From an uncultured Bacteroidales bacterium (lineage in GTDB: Bacteria; Bacteroidota; Bacteroidia; Bacteroidales; Paludibacteraceae), in NCBI GenBank assembly GCA_902800525.1, contig CADCEV010000014.1, positions 1 through 64,000 on the forward strand: a stretch of 64,000 nucleotides of DNA, given 5' to 3'. The notes beneath the pieces were generated by a model that searched no databases, was not told where the DNA came from, and worked only from the letters and a program-made list of their open reading frames with translations. Position numbers and translations under genes: made by a program. Shown here in pieces: positions 34,324 to 42,598 of the stretch (position 1 is the first letter of the stretch; the number at the start of each line of letters is the position of its first letter).

Positions 34324-35868
34324 ATGAAGAAAATTACTAATCTTTTGTTGATGACCTGTCTGGCATTCAGTACATGCCTGACCAGTTGTGTTAATGACAA
34401 AGAAGTGGTAGATCCCAAAGACAAAGACCCGAACTCCAAGTATATTATTGTGATGAGCGACATCCACGTAATGGCTCCTGAACTGCTGGAAAAAAGAGGT
34501 TCCGCCTTTGATGATTATCTGAGTCAGGATCCCAAGCTGTTGGAATATAGCGACGAGGTGTTGGAAAATCTGGTAGGCGAGACGCTGGAGCGCAAGCCTG
34601 ACCTGGTCATCATTCCGGGCGATCTGACGAAAGACGGAGAATTAGTGAGTCATCAGTTGGTGGTGAATATTCTCACAAGACTGCGTAATGCCGGCATACC
34701 GGTCATTGTATTGCCGGGCAATCACGACATTGACAATCCGGAGGGCTATTACTTTGACGGCGACCACACGCGCCCGGCAACGCGCACATCGCCGGAGCAG
34801 TTTGCGTCGCTATATGCTGATTTCGGTTACAACCAGGCTTATGCCAAAGACCCCGCCTCGCTGTCGTACGTCTGCGAACCGCTGAAAGGATTGGTATTGC
34901 TGTGCATCGACACCGATAAGTATGAGGAAAATCGCTCCATAGATAAGGGCGACACGATAAACTATAACCAAACTTCGGGCCGTATCCGTCCGGCTACGCT
35001 GAGTTGGATGTTAGATGAGGCAGATAAAGCCCGCGCTATAGGAAAACAGGTTGTGCTGGTACAACACCATAACATCGTACAGCATTATGATGCCCAAGGA
35101 ACGCTCCAAGGCGCTTATCTCATTGATGACTACGAGAATGTAAGCCGGCAGCTGATGGAGCATGGCATACACATGGCATTGACCGGACATTCGCATCTGC
35201 AGGATATAGCTCAGTATCGCATCATAACAGACGATGCCCGGATTGACAGCCTGATTGACGTGGCTACAGGATCAGTTATCTCTTACCCTAACCCGTGGCG
35301 CACAATCAAGGTGAATAGTGATTTCACGGAGTGGCAGATCAGTACTGAATACGTGAAGACTATACCCTCGCTGAGCAACGTGAAAGAGACGTGCTACAAA
35401 AGCCTTTATGACAATTTCATGGGAGGACTTGGGTGGCACATCAAAGATGGATGGAGCAGCATCAATCAATTACGCTATCAGCTGGAAGGTATGGGCTTAC
35501 CACCGGAATTCCTGCCTCAAACACCCGAAGAAATGACACAGATGCTGACAACATACCTCGGCGATCAGTTAACCGGAATCTTCATGATTTATAACGAGGG
35601 CAACGAATGGAAGAATCCGCAAGCATCCATACTGGAAAGCCAGTTGAAGAGCAATATGGAGCAAATGTTGCGTGACAGAGCGGCAACGGTCGGCTTGGAT
35701 GAAACGCAGACCGAAGGGATCGTCTATACTTTCAATGACATGTACAACATGTATATGGAGCCGGGAGTAAAGAGTATGATAACAGATATCAACCAGTATA
35801 TCGCTCCTGATAATAGATTGACAAGCAGAACGGACGATCTCAACCTTGTGTTGCGTTTAGCCCGATAA
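34324..35868 (+). CDS. Calcineurin-like metallophosphoesterase lipoprotein
   Basis: A 514-residue exported lipoprotein (lipobox LTSC, Cys22). The metallophosphoesterase core has all five metal-site blocks: MSDIHV, IIPGDLTKDGE, LPGNHDID, VQHHNI and TGHSHLQD. The C-terminal 200 residues are a helical domain without recognised motifs. It may hydrolyse phosphoesters outside the cytoplasm; the substrate is unknown. ATG at 34324 is chosen because it begins the signal peptide; upstream frame overlaps the remnant gene. Confidence 0.88.
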   Translation: MKKITNLLLMTCLAFSTCLTSCVNDKEVVDPKDKDPNSKYIIVMSDIHVMAPELLEKRGSAFDDYLSQDPKLLEYSDEVLENLVGETLERKPDLVIIPGDLTKDGELVSHQLVVNILTRLRNAGIPVIVLPGNHDIDNPEGYYFDGDHTRPATRTSPEQFASLYADFGYNQAYAKDPASLSYVCEPLKGLVLLCIDTDKYEENRSIDKGDTINYNQTSGRIRPATLSWMLDEADKARAIGKQVVLVQHHNIVQHYDAQGTLQGAYLIDDYENVSRQLMEHGIHMALTGHSHLQDIAQYRIITDDARIDSLIDVATGSVISYPNPWRTIKVNSDFTEWQISTEYVKTIPSLSNVKETCYKSLYDNFMGGLGWHIKDGWSSINQLRYQLEGMGLPPEFLPQTPEEMTQMLTTYLGDQLTGIFMIYNEGNEWKNPQASILESQLKSNMEQMLRDRAATVGLDETQTEGIVYTFNDMYNMYMEPGVKSMITDINQYIAPDNRLTSRTDDLNLVLRLAR

Positions 35869-35877
35869 TTCTGGGTG

Positions 35878-36018
35878 TTACGTCGCCTTCTGCTTAAGAA
35901 AGGTATTGAACTGGCATATGGCCATAAGGTCAGCATGCCTGTGCGCAACAGGCTTTCCGTACGAACGGTCAAGATGTTCGCAAAGAACGTCAATACCGCC
36001 ATCCACAAATCAAACTGA
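35878..36018 (+). pseudogene. Internal fragment of a flavodoxin/EFR1-like gene
   Basis: An open stretch without start encodes LRRLLLKKGIELAYGHKVSM and further residues to a TGA at 36016-36018. The pattern LKKKGxxLAYGxxVxMP is typical of flavodoxin-ferredoxin fusion (EFR1) proteins. It is a decayed fragment directly after the phosphoesterase gene. Confidence 0.5.
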
Positions 36019-36044
36019 AAGACCTGCTGCTAAGATAAACTAAC

Positions 36045-36140
36045 ATGATATATTATTTCTCAGCTACAGGCAACAGCCAGCATGTGGCAACCCGTATCGC
36101 CGAAGCCATCGGCACGCAAGCGCAGTCCATTGGACATTAA
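36045..36140 (+). pseudogene. N-terminal fragment of a flavodoxin/EFR1-like gene
   Basis: A 31-codon frame starts MIYYFSATGNSQHVATRIAE, the FMN phosphate-binding loop (SATGNS) of flavodoxin-like proteins, and stops at 36138. With the fragment at 35878-36018 it indicates a lost flavodoxin-type gene, in scrambled order. Confidence 0.6.
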
Positions 36141-36173
36141 AAGAAAATATTAACCAACAAAAATTATATTCTT

Positions 36174-36344
36174 ATGAAAGAGCAAGTATTGAATGCCATG
36201 CGCGAAGCAGGCAAGCCGGTATCGGCAGGTGAAGTAGCCAAGTCTTTGAATGCGGACCGCAAAGAGGTGGACAAAGCCTTTGCAGACCTCAAGAAAGAAG
36301 GTGCCATCGTGTCGCCTGTTCGTTGCAAATGGACCGTAGCATGA
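36174..36344 (+). CDS. Small winged-helix protein
   Basis: A 56-residue protein, MKEQVLNAMREAGKPVSAGE followed by VAKSLNADRKEVDKAFADLK and KEGAIVSPVRCKW. It reads as a single winged-helix DNA-binding unit (recognition helix at about 27-40), like small transcription-regulator proteins found across Bacteroidales. Target genes are unknown. A hairpin ACCGAT/ATCGGT at 36356-36371 follows. Confidence 0.65.
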   Translation: MKEQVLNAMREAGKPVSAGEVAKSLNADRKEVDKAFADLKKEGAIVSPVRCKWTVA

Positions 36345-36420
36345 CAAACACCCAAACCGATACACATCGGTCGGTTGTGGGTGGCAATCCTATTAAAGTA
36401 ATAAAGATGATTGAACATAA

Positions 36421-37392
36421 ATGAAAATAAGAAGTTTATTCGTTGTTATATGCACTGCCTTTTTGCTCTCTTCGTGCGGCAGGCAGGAACCCGAAAAACC
36501 GGTTCGTATAGGCATAGCCTGGCGTGGAGATAGTACAGCGGTAACTTATACTTCCACTCTGCTAAGTGTGCGGGAGGCAGGTGCTATTCCTGTTCCGCTG
36601 CCTTTATTCAAGTCTCCGCAGATGGAGTATGACGGCGACCGGTTAAAGGAGCAGTATTTGGACAGCCATGGCATCCTGTTGCAGGAGTATGCCGACGCGG
36701 TCAAATCCAATCCTCTTCATGGCCAAAATCTCTCCGATATACTGAATGGTTTGGATGCGCTCATTTTTACCGGCGGTTCAGATATCAGTCCCACACTATA
36801 CAAAATACCCGAACCTTGGCATGGAATTGAAAGCGAAGGCATGTATGACGGACGCCGCGATGTGTCGGATTATATCCTTATGTCCTGGTGTCTGGAGCGT
36901 GAAGAAACGTTGCCCGTGTTGTGCATCTGCCGTGGTATGCAGATGTTAGGAGTGGTGTCCGGGGCAAGTATGATTCAAGATCTACGGACTTTCTTCGATG
37001 AGTTGGAACTTGCATATCATGACGACCATCGCGTGGAACCCTCTGATGAACACGGGCGTAACTTCGCTTCTCATTCTGTACATATTACGGACGCCACGTC
37101 GCTAATCCGGCAAATCGCAGGAACCGATAGTATAGCGCGAGTTCCATCTTGGCATCACCAAGCTATCCGAAGCGTAGAAAGAACCGCTCTGAAAGTGACC
37201 GCCGTTACGTCCACGAACGGAGTGAACATCATTGAGGCAGTGGAGCGTACGGACAAACCTTTCTTTGTGGGTGTCCAGTTTCATCCCGAGGTGGCGGTTA
37301 GCAAGCACGTGAATAAAGACCCTGAAGCATCTCGATTTATGTCTTATGATGAGGCAATGCGTTACTTCCGGGCTTTGGTGAAAGTAAGATGA
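36421..37392 (+). CDS. Class I glutamine amidotransferase-like (peptidase C26) lipoprotein
   Basis: A 323-residue protein related to gamma-glutamyl-GABA hydrolase (PuuD). Signal peptide with lipobox LSSC (Cys19) predicts an exported lipoprotein. The nucleophile is in LPVLCICRGMQ (about 165-175) and the catalytic His in VGVQFHPE (about 283-290); the TGGSDISP oxyanion-side motif is present. Likely hydrolyses gamma-glutamyl amide or peptide bonds outside the cytoplasm. PuuD relatives are usually cytoplasmic, so export is notable. Confidence 0.87.
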   Translation: MKIRSLFVVICTAFLLSSCGRQEPEKPVRIGIAWRGDSTAVTYTSTLLSVREAGAIPVPLPLFKSPQMEYDGDRLKEQYLDSHGILLQEYADAVKSNPLHGQNLSDILNGLDALIFTGGSDISPTLYKIPEPWHGIESEGMYDGRRDVSDYILMSWCLEREETLPVLCICRGMQMLGVVSGASMIQDLRTFFDELELAYHDDHRVEPSDEHGRNFASHSVHITDATSLIRQIAGTDSIARVPSWHHQAIRSVERTALKVTAVTSTNGVNIIEAVERTDKPFFVGVQFHPEVAVSKHVNKDPEASRFMSYDEAMRYFRALVKVR

Positions 37393-37500
37393 TAGAATCA
37401 AGGCTAATGTAACGCCTCTATAGTACCCTTGCATAATGGACAAATTGGCACAAAAGATGGACAATTTTTTCAAAGAAAAAACTAATTTAGCAGAATTATT

Positions 37501-37887
37501 ATGACACTACATGTAACACCGGAGTATATCACTTCTCTGAAGCCGAACGAGATCTTTGTGTTCGGCAGTAATCTTGCGGGCATGCATGGCGGCGGAGCGG
37601 CGCACATTGCGCACAAACTCTTTGGAGCAGAGTGGGGTGTGGGAGTCGGTCCGACAGGGCAATGTTATGCCATTCCGACCATGCAAGGCGGCGTGGAGAC
37701 CATCCGTCCGTATGTGGATGAGTTTATTGACTACGCGAAGCAACATCCGGAACTGCTGTTTCGCGTGACGCGCATCGGTTGTGGTATAGCCGGTTTTACG
37801 AACGAAGAGATAGCTCCGCTTTTCAAAGCCGCCGTGGCAATGGAGAATGTCTCGCTGCCGAATGGCTGGAGAGAGATGATTGGATAA
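37501..37887 (+). CDS. Macro-domain-like small protein
   Basis: A 128-residue soluble protein. FVFGSNLAGMHGGGAAHIA (about 19-37) and VGVGPTGQCYAIPTMQGG resemble the GSNxxGxHGxGaA motif of a phage and bacterial family related to macro/ADP-ribose-binding domains; RVTRIGCGIAGF supports a ligand-binding fold. Function is unknown. It opens a run of tightly packed small genes (37.5-38.8 kb). Confidence 0.6.
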   Translation: MTLHVTPEYITSLKPNEIFVFGSNLAGMHGGGAAHIAHKLFGAEWGVGVGPTGQCYAIPTMQGGVETIRPYVDEFIDYAKQHPELLFRVTRIGCGIAGFTNEEIAPLFKAAVAMENVSLPNGWREMIG

Positions 37888-37894
37888 CTTTGTT

Positions 37895-38008
37895 ATGACT
37901 TACGACGAGTACATAGCGCAACAGCAGCAAGCGATTGATGAGGAACAGCCGGATGACACTTGCTTCATGGAGTACCAGCCTGAAGGACAGTTTGTAAGAG
38001 GGCACTAA
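37895..38008 (+). CDS. Small ORF, MTYDEYIAQQQQ family
   Basis: A 37-codon ORF seven bases after the macro-like gene and 5 bp before the acetyltransferase gene. It encodes MTYDEYIAQQQQAIDEEQPD and an acidic tail. The first 12 residues recur in a truncated copy at 38798-38848, with conservative changes, which argues that it is or was a real gene. Function unknown. Confidence 0.45.
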   Translation: MTYDEYIAQQQQAIDEEQPDDTCFMEYQPEGQFVRGH

Positions 38009-38013
38009 TAGAA

Positions 38014-38574
38014 ATGAATATGACAGAATACGAAAAAATGCTTCATAACATGCCGTATGATTATACGGACAAGGAAGTTCAGGCGAATATCCTGCGGGCG
38101 TATTATGCCATGCGGGATCTCAATCAATGCGGCGCATGGGATATGGACGAGTTGCACCGTTGTATCAAAGCTCTCATTCCCGATGCGCATCCCTCGGTAA
38201 TCATTTGTCCGCCATTCCATTGCGACCACGGTAACCGAATCAGCATAGGCGAAGGTTCGTTTATCAATTTTAATGGGGTCTTCTTGGATGGCGGAGGTAT
38301 CACTATCGGCGCTCACACGCTCATCGGGCCTAACTGCCAACTGCTGACGCCTGATCATCCGCATGATTATCTGGAGCGGCGTCAGACCATAGAAACAGGT
38401 CTGCCGATACGCATCGGCGATGACTGCTGGCTGGGCGGCGGAGTGATTGTTTGTCCGGGTGTCACCATCGGTAACCGTGTGATTGTTGGAGCCGGTTCGG
38501 TCGTCACGCATGACATCCCAGATGATGTCGTCGTTGCCGGCAATCCCGCCAGGATTATAAACACGAAGAAATGA
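38014..38574 (+). CDS. Sugar O-acetyltransferase (Maa/LacA type)
   Basis: A 186-residue left-handed beta-helix acetyltransferase. The N-terminal Maa segment (MTEYEKMLHNMPYDYTDKEV) and the hexapeptide repeats ending IGDDCWLGGGVIVCPGVTIG, GAGSVVTHDIPDDVVVAGNP and ARII are intact; His in LLTPDHPHD is the catalytic base. It acetylates a sugar with acetyl-CoA. Overlaps the next ATG by 4 bp. Confidence 0.93.
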   Translation: MNMTEYEKMLHNMPYDYTDKEVQANILRAYYAMRDLNQCGAWDMDELHRCIKALIPDAHPSVIICPPFHCDHGNRISIGEGSFINFNGVFLDGGGITIGAHTLIGPNCQLLTPDHPHDYLERRQTIETGLPIRIGDDCWLGGGVIVCPGVTIGNRVIVGAGSVVTHDIPDDVVVAGNPARIINTKK

Positions 38575-38801
38575 AATTGATAGACACCACTAATATGTGC
38601 TCGCACTTGCAGCGGAAGTTATTCACCGAGAACGGCGAGTACTGCGCTATCCGTGAGCAGATAGAGACCGACTCGACGCTGACAGCTGTTGTCCGTTCTC
38701 GGCAGTTACATATCTATCGCGACGGAAAGAAAATCCTTGTCCTTGCAGGCAAGAGTGCGCCGAAGATCATTCGGGAAGATAAATTGACAAAATTATTATG
38801 A
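38571..38801 (+). CDS. Small hypothetical protein
   Basis: A 76-residue protein, MKLIDTTNMCSHLQRKLFTE, with a central beta-rich part (AVVRSRQLHIYRDGKKILVL) and a basic end. No family recognised. It overlaps the acetyltransferase stop (ATGA) and its own stop overlaps the ATG at 38798, so it was probably translated as part of a chain. Confidence 0.5.
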   Translation: MKLIDTTNMCSHLQRKLFTENGEYCAIREQIETDSTLTAVVRSRQLHIYRDGKKILVLAGKSAPKIIREDKLTKLL

Positions 38802-38848
38802 CATACGAAGAATACATAGCCCAACAGCAGCAAACTTTGCATATTTGA
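38798..38848 (+). pseudogene. Truncated copy of the MTYDEYIAQQQQ ORF
   Basis: A 16-codon frame MTYEEYIAQQQQTLHI then stop. It matches 37895-37930 up to CAGCAGCAAA and then breaks off where the WYL-operon promoter begins (TTTG at 38836). It may mark the left edge of an inserted cassette. Confidence 0.55.
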
Positions 38849-38866
38849 AAAAAATCTATATATTTG
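38836..38866 (+). promoter_or_regulatory. Promoter of the WYL operon
   Basis: TTTG (38836-38839) and TATATTTG (38859-38866), 19-bp spacer. A second -7-like TAATTTTG is at 38900-38907. The leader of about 50 bp before the ATG could hold a WYL-regulator operator. Confidence 0.6.
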
Positions 38867-38928
38867 CACACTCTTTTAGTTTGTGGGAGTATGAAGCAGT
38901 AATTTTGCAGCCGAAAAATTTAACGCAC

Positions 38929-39870
38929 ATGGAAACGAAAACAAATCAGAAGTCATCAAGGCCGTATCTCTTTAAGAGCTATATTTGGCTGGTAAATACT
39001 ATCGCTCGCGGTCCTATATCACGAGCCGCGATAGACGAGAAATGGGCGCACGCTTCTGCTAATTCATATAAGCAGGATTGTATCCCTGAAAGTAATTTCC
39101 ACCGTTGGAAAAGCACTATTGAAGAACTTTTCGGTATCAAAATCAAGTGTAACGGGAATAACGAGTACTACATCGAGGAGGCTGCCGACTTACGCGGCGG
39201 CGATCTGCGTATGCGCGCTCTAAACCTTATGTCCGCAAACAACCTGCTTAAAGACAGCGAGGAGCTATCCGACCGAATTCTGTTTGAGCCTGTTCCTTCT
39301 GGAGAAAAGTTTTTGACTCCTATCATTGAAGCTATGCGTGATATGACCGCCATCAACATGAAGTATCAAGGTTTCACGCGTCAAAAACCGGCTACTTTCA
39401 GCGTTGAGCCATATTGCCTCAAGGTGTTCAAGCAACGCTGGTATATGCTTGCGTATTCTCCCGGTCTTGATAAGACGATGATCTACTCTCTCGATCGTGT
39501 TCACGCAGTTGAACCGACCAAGCAGAAATATAAGTTGCCGAAGGGCTTCAATGCAGAAGAGTACTTTAAAAATACGTACGGTGTTACAGGCATGGATGAA
39601 GAGCCGGAGGATATCGAGATATGTATCGATGCTATGCAGGCAAATTACTTACGTACACTGCCTCTCCATTCAACGCAAGAGGAGATTGAGCGCAATGATG
39701 ACTATTCCATCTTCCGTTTTCACATGGTTCCTTCCTTTGAGTTTATGCAGGAACTACGGAAGTATGGTTCGAATGTGCAGGTTATTTCTCCGGAATCTTT
39801 ACGTTCTGAATTTGCTGCTGATGCAGAAAGTTTAAATGACATTTATACAGGAAAGGCTCCTTGGATATGA
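38929..39870 (+). CDS. WYL-domain regulator
   Basis: A 313-residue protein with an N-terminal helix-turn-helix-like region (about 15-100) and a WYL domain (about 130-225) including QRWYMLAYSPGLDK and MIYSLDRVHAVEP. WYL regulators such as BrxR and CapW commonly control phage-defence operons and bind nucleic-acid-type ligands. The C-terminal region (about 240-313) fits the WCX extension. ATG at 38929 lies just after the promoter; upstream in-frame ATG at 38845 would overlap it. The stop overlaps the exonuclease ATG by 4 bp. Confidence 0.88.
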   Translation: METKTNQKSSRPYLFKSYIWLVNTIARGPISRAAIDEKWAHASANSYKQDCIPESNFHRWKSTIEELFGIKIKCNGNNEYYIEEAADLRGGDLRMRALNLMSANNLLKDSEELSDRILFEPVPSGEKFLTPIIEAMRDMTAINMKYQGFTRQKPATFSVEPYCLKVFKQRWYMLAYSPGLDKTMIYSLDRVHAVEPTKQKYKLPKGFNAEEYFKNTYGVTGMDEEPEDIEICIDAMQANYLRTLPLHSTQEEIERNDDYSIFRFHMVPSFEFMQELRKYGSNVQVISPESLRSEFAADAESLNDIYTGKAPWI

Positions 39871-40388
39871 AAGATTTTGTAGCTATAGATTTTGAGACCG
39901 CTAATGGTAAGCGTAGCAGTATTTGTTCTGTGGGAGCGGTTGTCGTGAAGGACGGAGAAATCGTTGATTCCTTTTATTCCTTAGTAAAGCCCACGCCCAA
40001 CTACTATGCATGGTTCTGCCAGGAGGTGCACGGTTTGGACTACTGCGACACAGATGATGCTGACTTCTTTCCGGAAGTGTGGGCACGCTTACAGAAAAAG
40101 GTGCACGAGTATTTCCCGTTCATCGAAGATGGAGAAGTGCCCTTTGTTGCGCACAACGCACGCTTTGATGAAGGTTGCCTGCGTGCTGCATTTGCCACCT
40201 TTGATTTGGCTTTGCCAAACTACGAGTTTATGGACACCCTTGCAGCATCGCGCAATTATTTTGGCTCTGCGCTCCTGAACCACCAATTACACACGGTCGC
40301 AGCTGCTTGTGGCTACGATCTGCAGAACCACCACCATGCCCTCGCCGACGCCGAAGCCTGCGCATGGATAGCAAGAGAAATTGTTTAA
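39867..40388 (+). CDS. DEDDh 3'-5' exonuclease (DnaQ-like)
   Basis: A 173-residue stand-alone exonuclease of the DnaQ/epsilon superfamily. All catalytic blocks are visible: DFET (Asp8, Glu10) in ExoI, AHNARFD in ExoII, and HHALADAEA (about 156-164) in ExoIII with His and Asp. No polymerase or DnaE-binding part is attached. Coupled to the WYL gene by ATGA overlap. In defence systems such exonucleases often degrade foreign DNA or RNA; here the role is inferred from context. Confidence 0.9.
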   Translation: MKDFVAIDFETANGKRSSICSVGAVVVKDGEIVDSFYSLVKPTPNYYAWFCQEVHGLDYCDTDDADFFPEVWARLQKKVHEYFPFIEDGEVPFVAHNARFDEGCLRAAFATFDLALPNYEFMDTLAASRNYFGSALLNHQLHTVAAACGYDLQNHHHALADAEACAWIAREIV

Positions 40389-40407
40389 TTATATAATTTG
40401 AATGATT

Positions 40408-40995
40408 ATGAATACGTCAGGACACAAAAGTATTGATCCTATTCTATGGGATGTTGCACAATTTGTCAATAATAACGGTAATGAAGCTTTTGGTTATATC
40501 CAGAGCGCATTTGGTATTGATAAAGAAAGAGCTAATGCTCTTATTGACTACCTATGTATTGCTGGAATTGTCACTATGACAACATTTGGTCCCCGAGCAA
40601 ATTATTTTGACAGGGATGGCTTAGTGGATAGATGTAGCTTACTTGATTTTATGTATGACAATCGTATGGAATTAAAGGCTATTTCACCGAAAATAAAAGT
40701 TCTTGATGAAGGTTTGATTATAAGCACAAATGCCAAAATAGATGGTTACAAATGCATGTTGTTGATGTACATTGTCGAGAATGATTTAATCGCCATTTTG
40801 CGCGCAGATTCTGCAAACACAATCATAGATGAGCATTTTGTTTCTCAATTTATAAAAGACAATTTTATGAACTATTTTGAATATGAAGAGCCTCATGCAT
40901 TGATGAAATATTTCCCTATAGACTTTTATGATTGTGCTTATGATTGGTACAAGAAAGTGCTGGCTAAATTCTTAGAATTTAACGAAGAAAACTAA
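40408..40995 (+). CDS. FtsK-gamma-like winged-helix protein
   Basis: A 195-residue protein. Residues about 8-55 (DPILWDVAQFVNNNG, then YIQSAFGIDKERANALIDYL and CIAGIVTM) follow the FtsK gamma-domain pattern, a winged helix that reads short DNA sites such as KOPS. The remaining 140 residues are alpha/beta with no known motif. GC content is clearly lower than in core genes. ATG at 40408 is preferred, ATG at 40402 is also possible. It is the least recognised member of the operon. Confidence 0.6.
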   Translation: MNTSGHKSIDPILWDVAQFVNNNGNEAFGYIQSAFGIDKERANALIDYLCIAGIVTMTTFGPRANYFDRDGLVDRCSLLDFMYDNRMELKAISPKIKVLDEGLIISTNAKIDGYKCMLLMYIVENDLIAILRADSANTIIDEHFVSQFIKDNFMNYFEYEEPHALMKYFPIDFYDCAYDWYKKVLAKFLEFNEEN

Positions 40996-40999
40996 TATT

Positions 41000-42175
41000 A
41001 TGGAAGCAGATAAATTATGTTCATTGCTTAAAGAAATTGAGCAATTGAGAGTGAAAATAGATAACGTTCAATGTGAGTATCCATACCGTTTAAATGTGAT
41101 TGACGAATTGCATATAAACGAAAATGGGCATAGCCGAATATTATCGAAACTTCTTCAATACCGTTCGGAGATTGGTCAATATGTATATTTAGAATCTCTC
41201 TTAAATTATATTAATACTCATAAGAGTGTTAATTTTCCGACTCGTGTGCATCCTAATCCTAATATTACGCAGGAGGAAGAAAGAATCGACTTGTGGGTGA
41301 GGGATAAAGACTTTGCTTTGATTTTTGAAAACAAAGCATGTGGAGCTTACGATCAAGATACACAATTGTTTAGATATATTCAACGGACTAAGAACCATGG
41401 TTATTTGGATAATCAGATATACGTGATTTATCTTCCTCCTACTAATGATAGCGCCCCTTCTGATTATTCATGGAATGGACTTGAAAGTGAATTTGCAGAA
41501 AGGTTCGTCCAATTATCTTTTAGAGATGATATCGTTGAATGGATGCAAAATGAGGTCATTCCGCAAATCAATCCTAAAGACAAACTGCTGGGTACTGCAA
41601 TGTTCCAGTATTGCGATTATTTAAAAGAAATGTTTAACTTAAATGGCGATAATATGGAAAGTCATATTTGGAAAGTGTTAGATGAGGAGTTTAATCTACC
41701 TCAAGATATTGAAGAAAAGAATATCGCGTTATTTGATGCATCTAACAAATATCAAGAAGTACTTAATGAAATTTCAAGGTACAGGGATAGTGTAAATACT
41801 GAACTGAATGAAAGAATAAAGGCATTCTTACATTCTGATGAGGTAAAAAAGATAGCTTCTAATTTGAAATATATTGACGAAAATAGAGGTGGGTATCAAT
41901 TTGTATGTGAAGGAAAGACAATAGATTTCGTTATAGGGCTTGGAGGCGTACGTTGGTATGTGCAAATGCAGTGGAATGACGCAACTCCTTATAACGATAG
42001 AAACTATCCCGATATCCTTAAAACTGACAAGGATATCTTTGAGGTTGGAGGTAAATATACTCTGAATGAACTTTCCAGTTGGAAATTTATATATCGCTAC
42101 TGTCAAAATTTGAATGAGACCTTCGATGTTTACATGCACGTTTTGAAACGTATCGTAGAAATCTGTGATAAATAA
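41000..42175 (+). CDS. PD-(D/E)XK nuclease superfamily protein
   Basis: A 391-residue protein of the PDDEXK_4-like group. The core is at about 80-130: ERIDLWV with Asp about 97, IFENKACGAYDQDTQLFRYI with the Glu-x-Lys catalytic pair and a downstream Gln. HSRILSKLLQY precedes it, as in this family. The C-terminal half is mostly helical with a coiled stretch (about 235-290). AT-rich codons suggest recent acquisition. It starts 4 bp after the previous stop and closes the operon. Related proteins are found in defence islands. Confidence 0.8.
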   Translation: MEADKLCSLLKEIEQLRVKIDNVQCEYPYRLNVIDELHINENGHSRILSKLLQYRSEIGQYVYLESLLNYINTHKSVNFPTRVHPNPNITQEEERIDLWVRDKDFALIFENKACGAYDQDTQLFRYIQRTKNHGYLDNQIYVIYLPPTNDSAPSDYSWNGLESEFAERFVQLSFRDDIVEWMQNEVIPQINPKDKLLGTAMFQYCDYLKEMFNLNGDNMESHIWKVLDEEFNLPQDIEEKNIALFDASNKYQEVLNEISRYRDSVNTELNERIKAFLHSDEVKKIASNLKYIDENRGGYQFVCEGKTIDFVIGLGGVRWYVQMQWNDATPYNDRNYPDILKTDKDIFEVGGKYTLNELSSWKFIYRYCQNLNETFDVYMHVLKRIVEICDK

Positions 42176-42223
42176 TTTTTCATAAAAATTCACCCTCTCC
42201 CATTTTATAAAAGAGTGGTGTTG

Positions 42224-42256
42224 TAATTTTGCAGCGTGATTCGAAAGAGTCGCGCT
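42224..42256 (+). promoter_or_regulatory. Promoter -7 box and leader hairpin
   Basis: TAATTTTG (42224-42231) is followed by a hairpin, CAGCGTGATTC with GAGTCGCGCTG (42233-42257, GAAA loop). No -33 box is clear. Precedes the genes at 42270-43752. Confidence 0.5.
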
Positions 42257-42269
42257 GTAATTTTATAGT

Positions 42270-42581
42270 ATGAGCAAGAAAAGCTACACAGAAAAAGAGT
42301 TTTGGAGTCATAGCCATGACTTCCCTATCGAAGAAATCTGGAACACGGAAATCACGATTGCCGCCTTCGTTGCACCACGGCTAAAAGCATTTAAGAGCTT
42401 AAAGAAACATGGCTTCCCTTCGGAGATGAATAATGAGCGACAATGGGATAGCACTATCCAAAAGATGATAGACGCCTTTGAGATATTAAGTCGCCCATAT
42501 ACTCCGACAGACGAAGAATATCCAATTGTAGAGGAGGGGCTTGACCTTTTCCGCAAATACTATCGCAATCTTTGGGACTAA
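42270..42581 (+). CDS. Small hypothetical protein (SHSHDFP type)
   Basis: A 103-residue protein, with FWSHSHDFPIEEIWNTEITI and AAFVAPRLKAFKSLK, then MIDAFEILSRPYTP and EEGLDLFRKYYRNLWD. The pattern of an AFxAPRLxxF segment and a C-terminal GLDLFxxYxxxLW is shared by small proteins of unknown function in Bacteroidales and their phages. Function unknown. First of four short genes. Confidence 0.6.
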   Translation: MSKKSYTEKEFWSHSHDFPIEEIWNTEITIAAFVAPRLKAFKSLKKHGFPSEMNNERQWDSTIQKMIDAFEILSRPYTPTDEEYPIVEEGLDLFRKYYRNLWD

Positions 42582-42598
42582 TATAAATTTTAATAGTT

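Noticed and set aside
37436-37504. 22-codon ORF overlapping the macro-like gene start (MDKLAQKMDNFFKEK)
   Set aside because: The ATGA overlap is suggestive but the frame is too short and has no homology signal; not counted as a gene.
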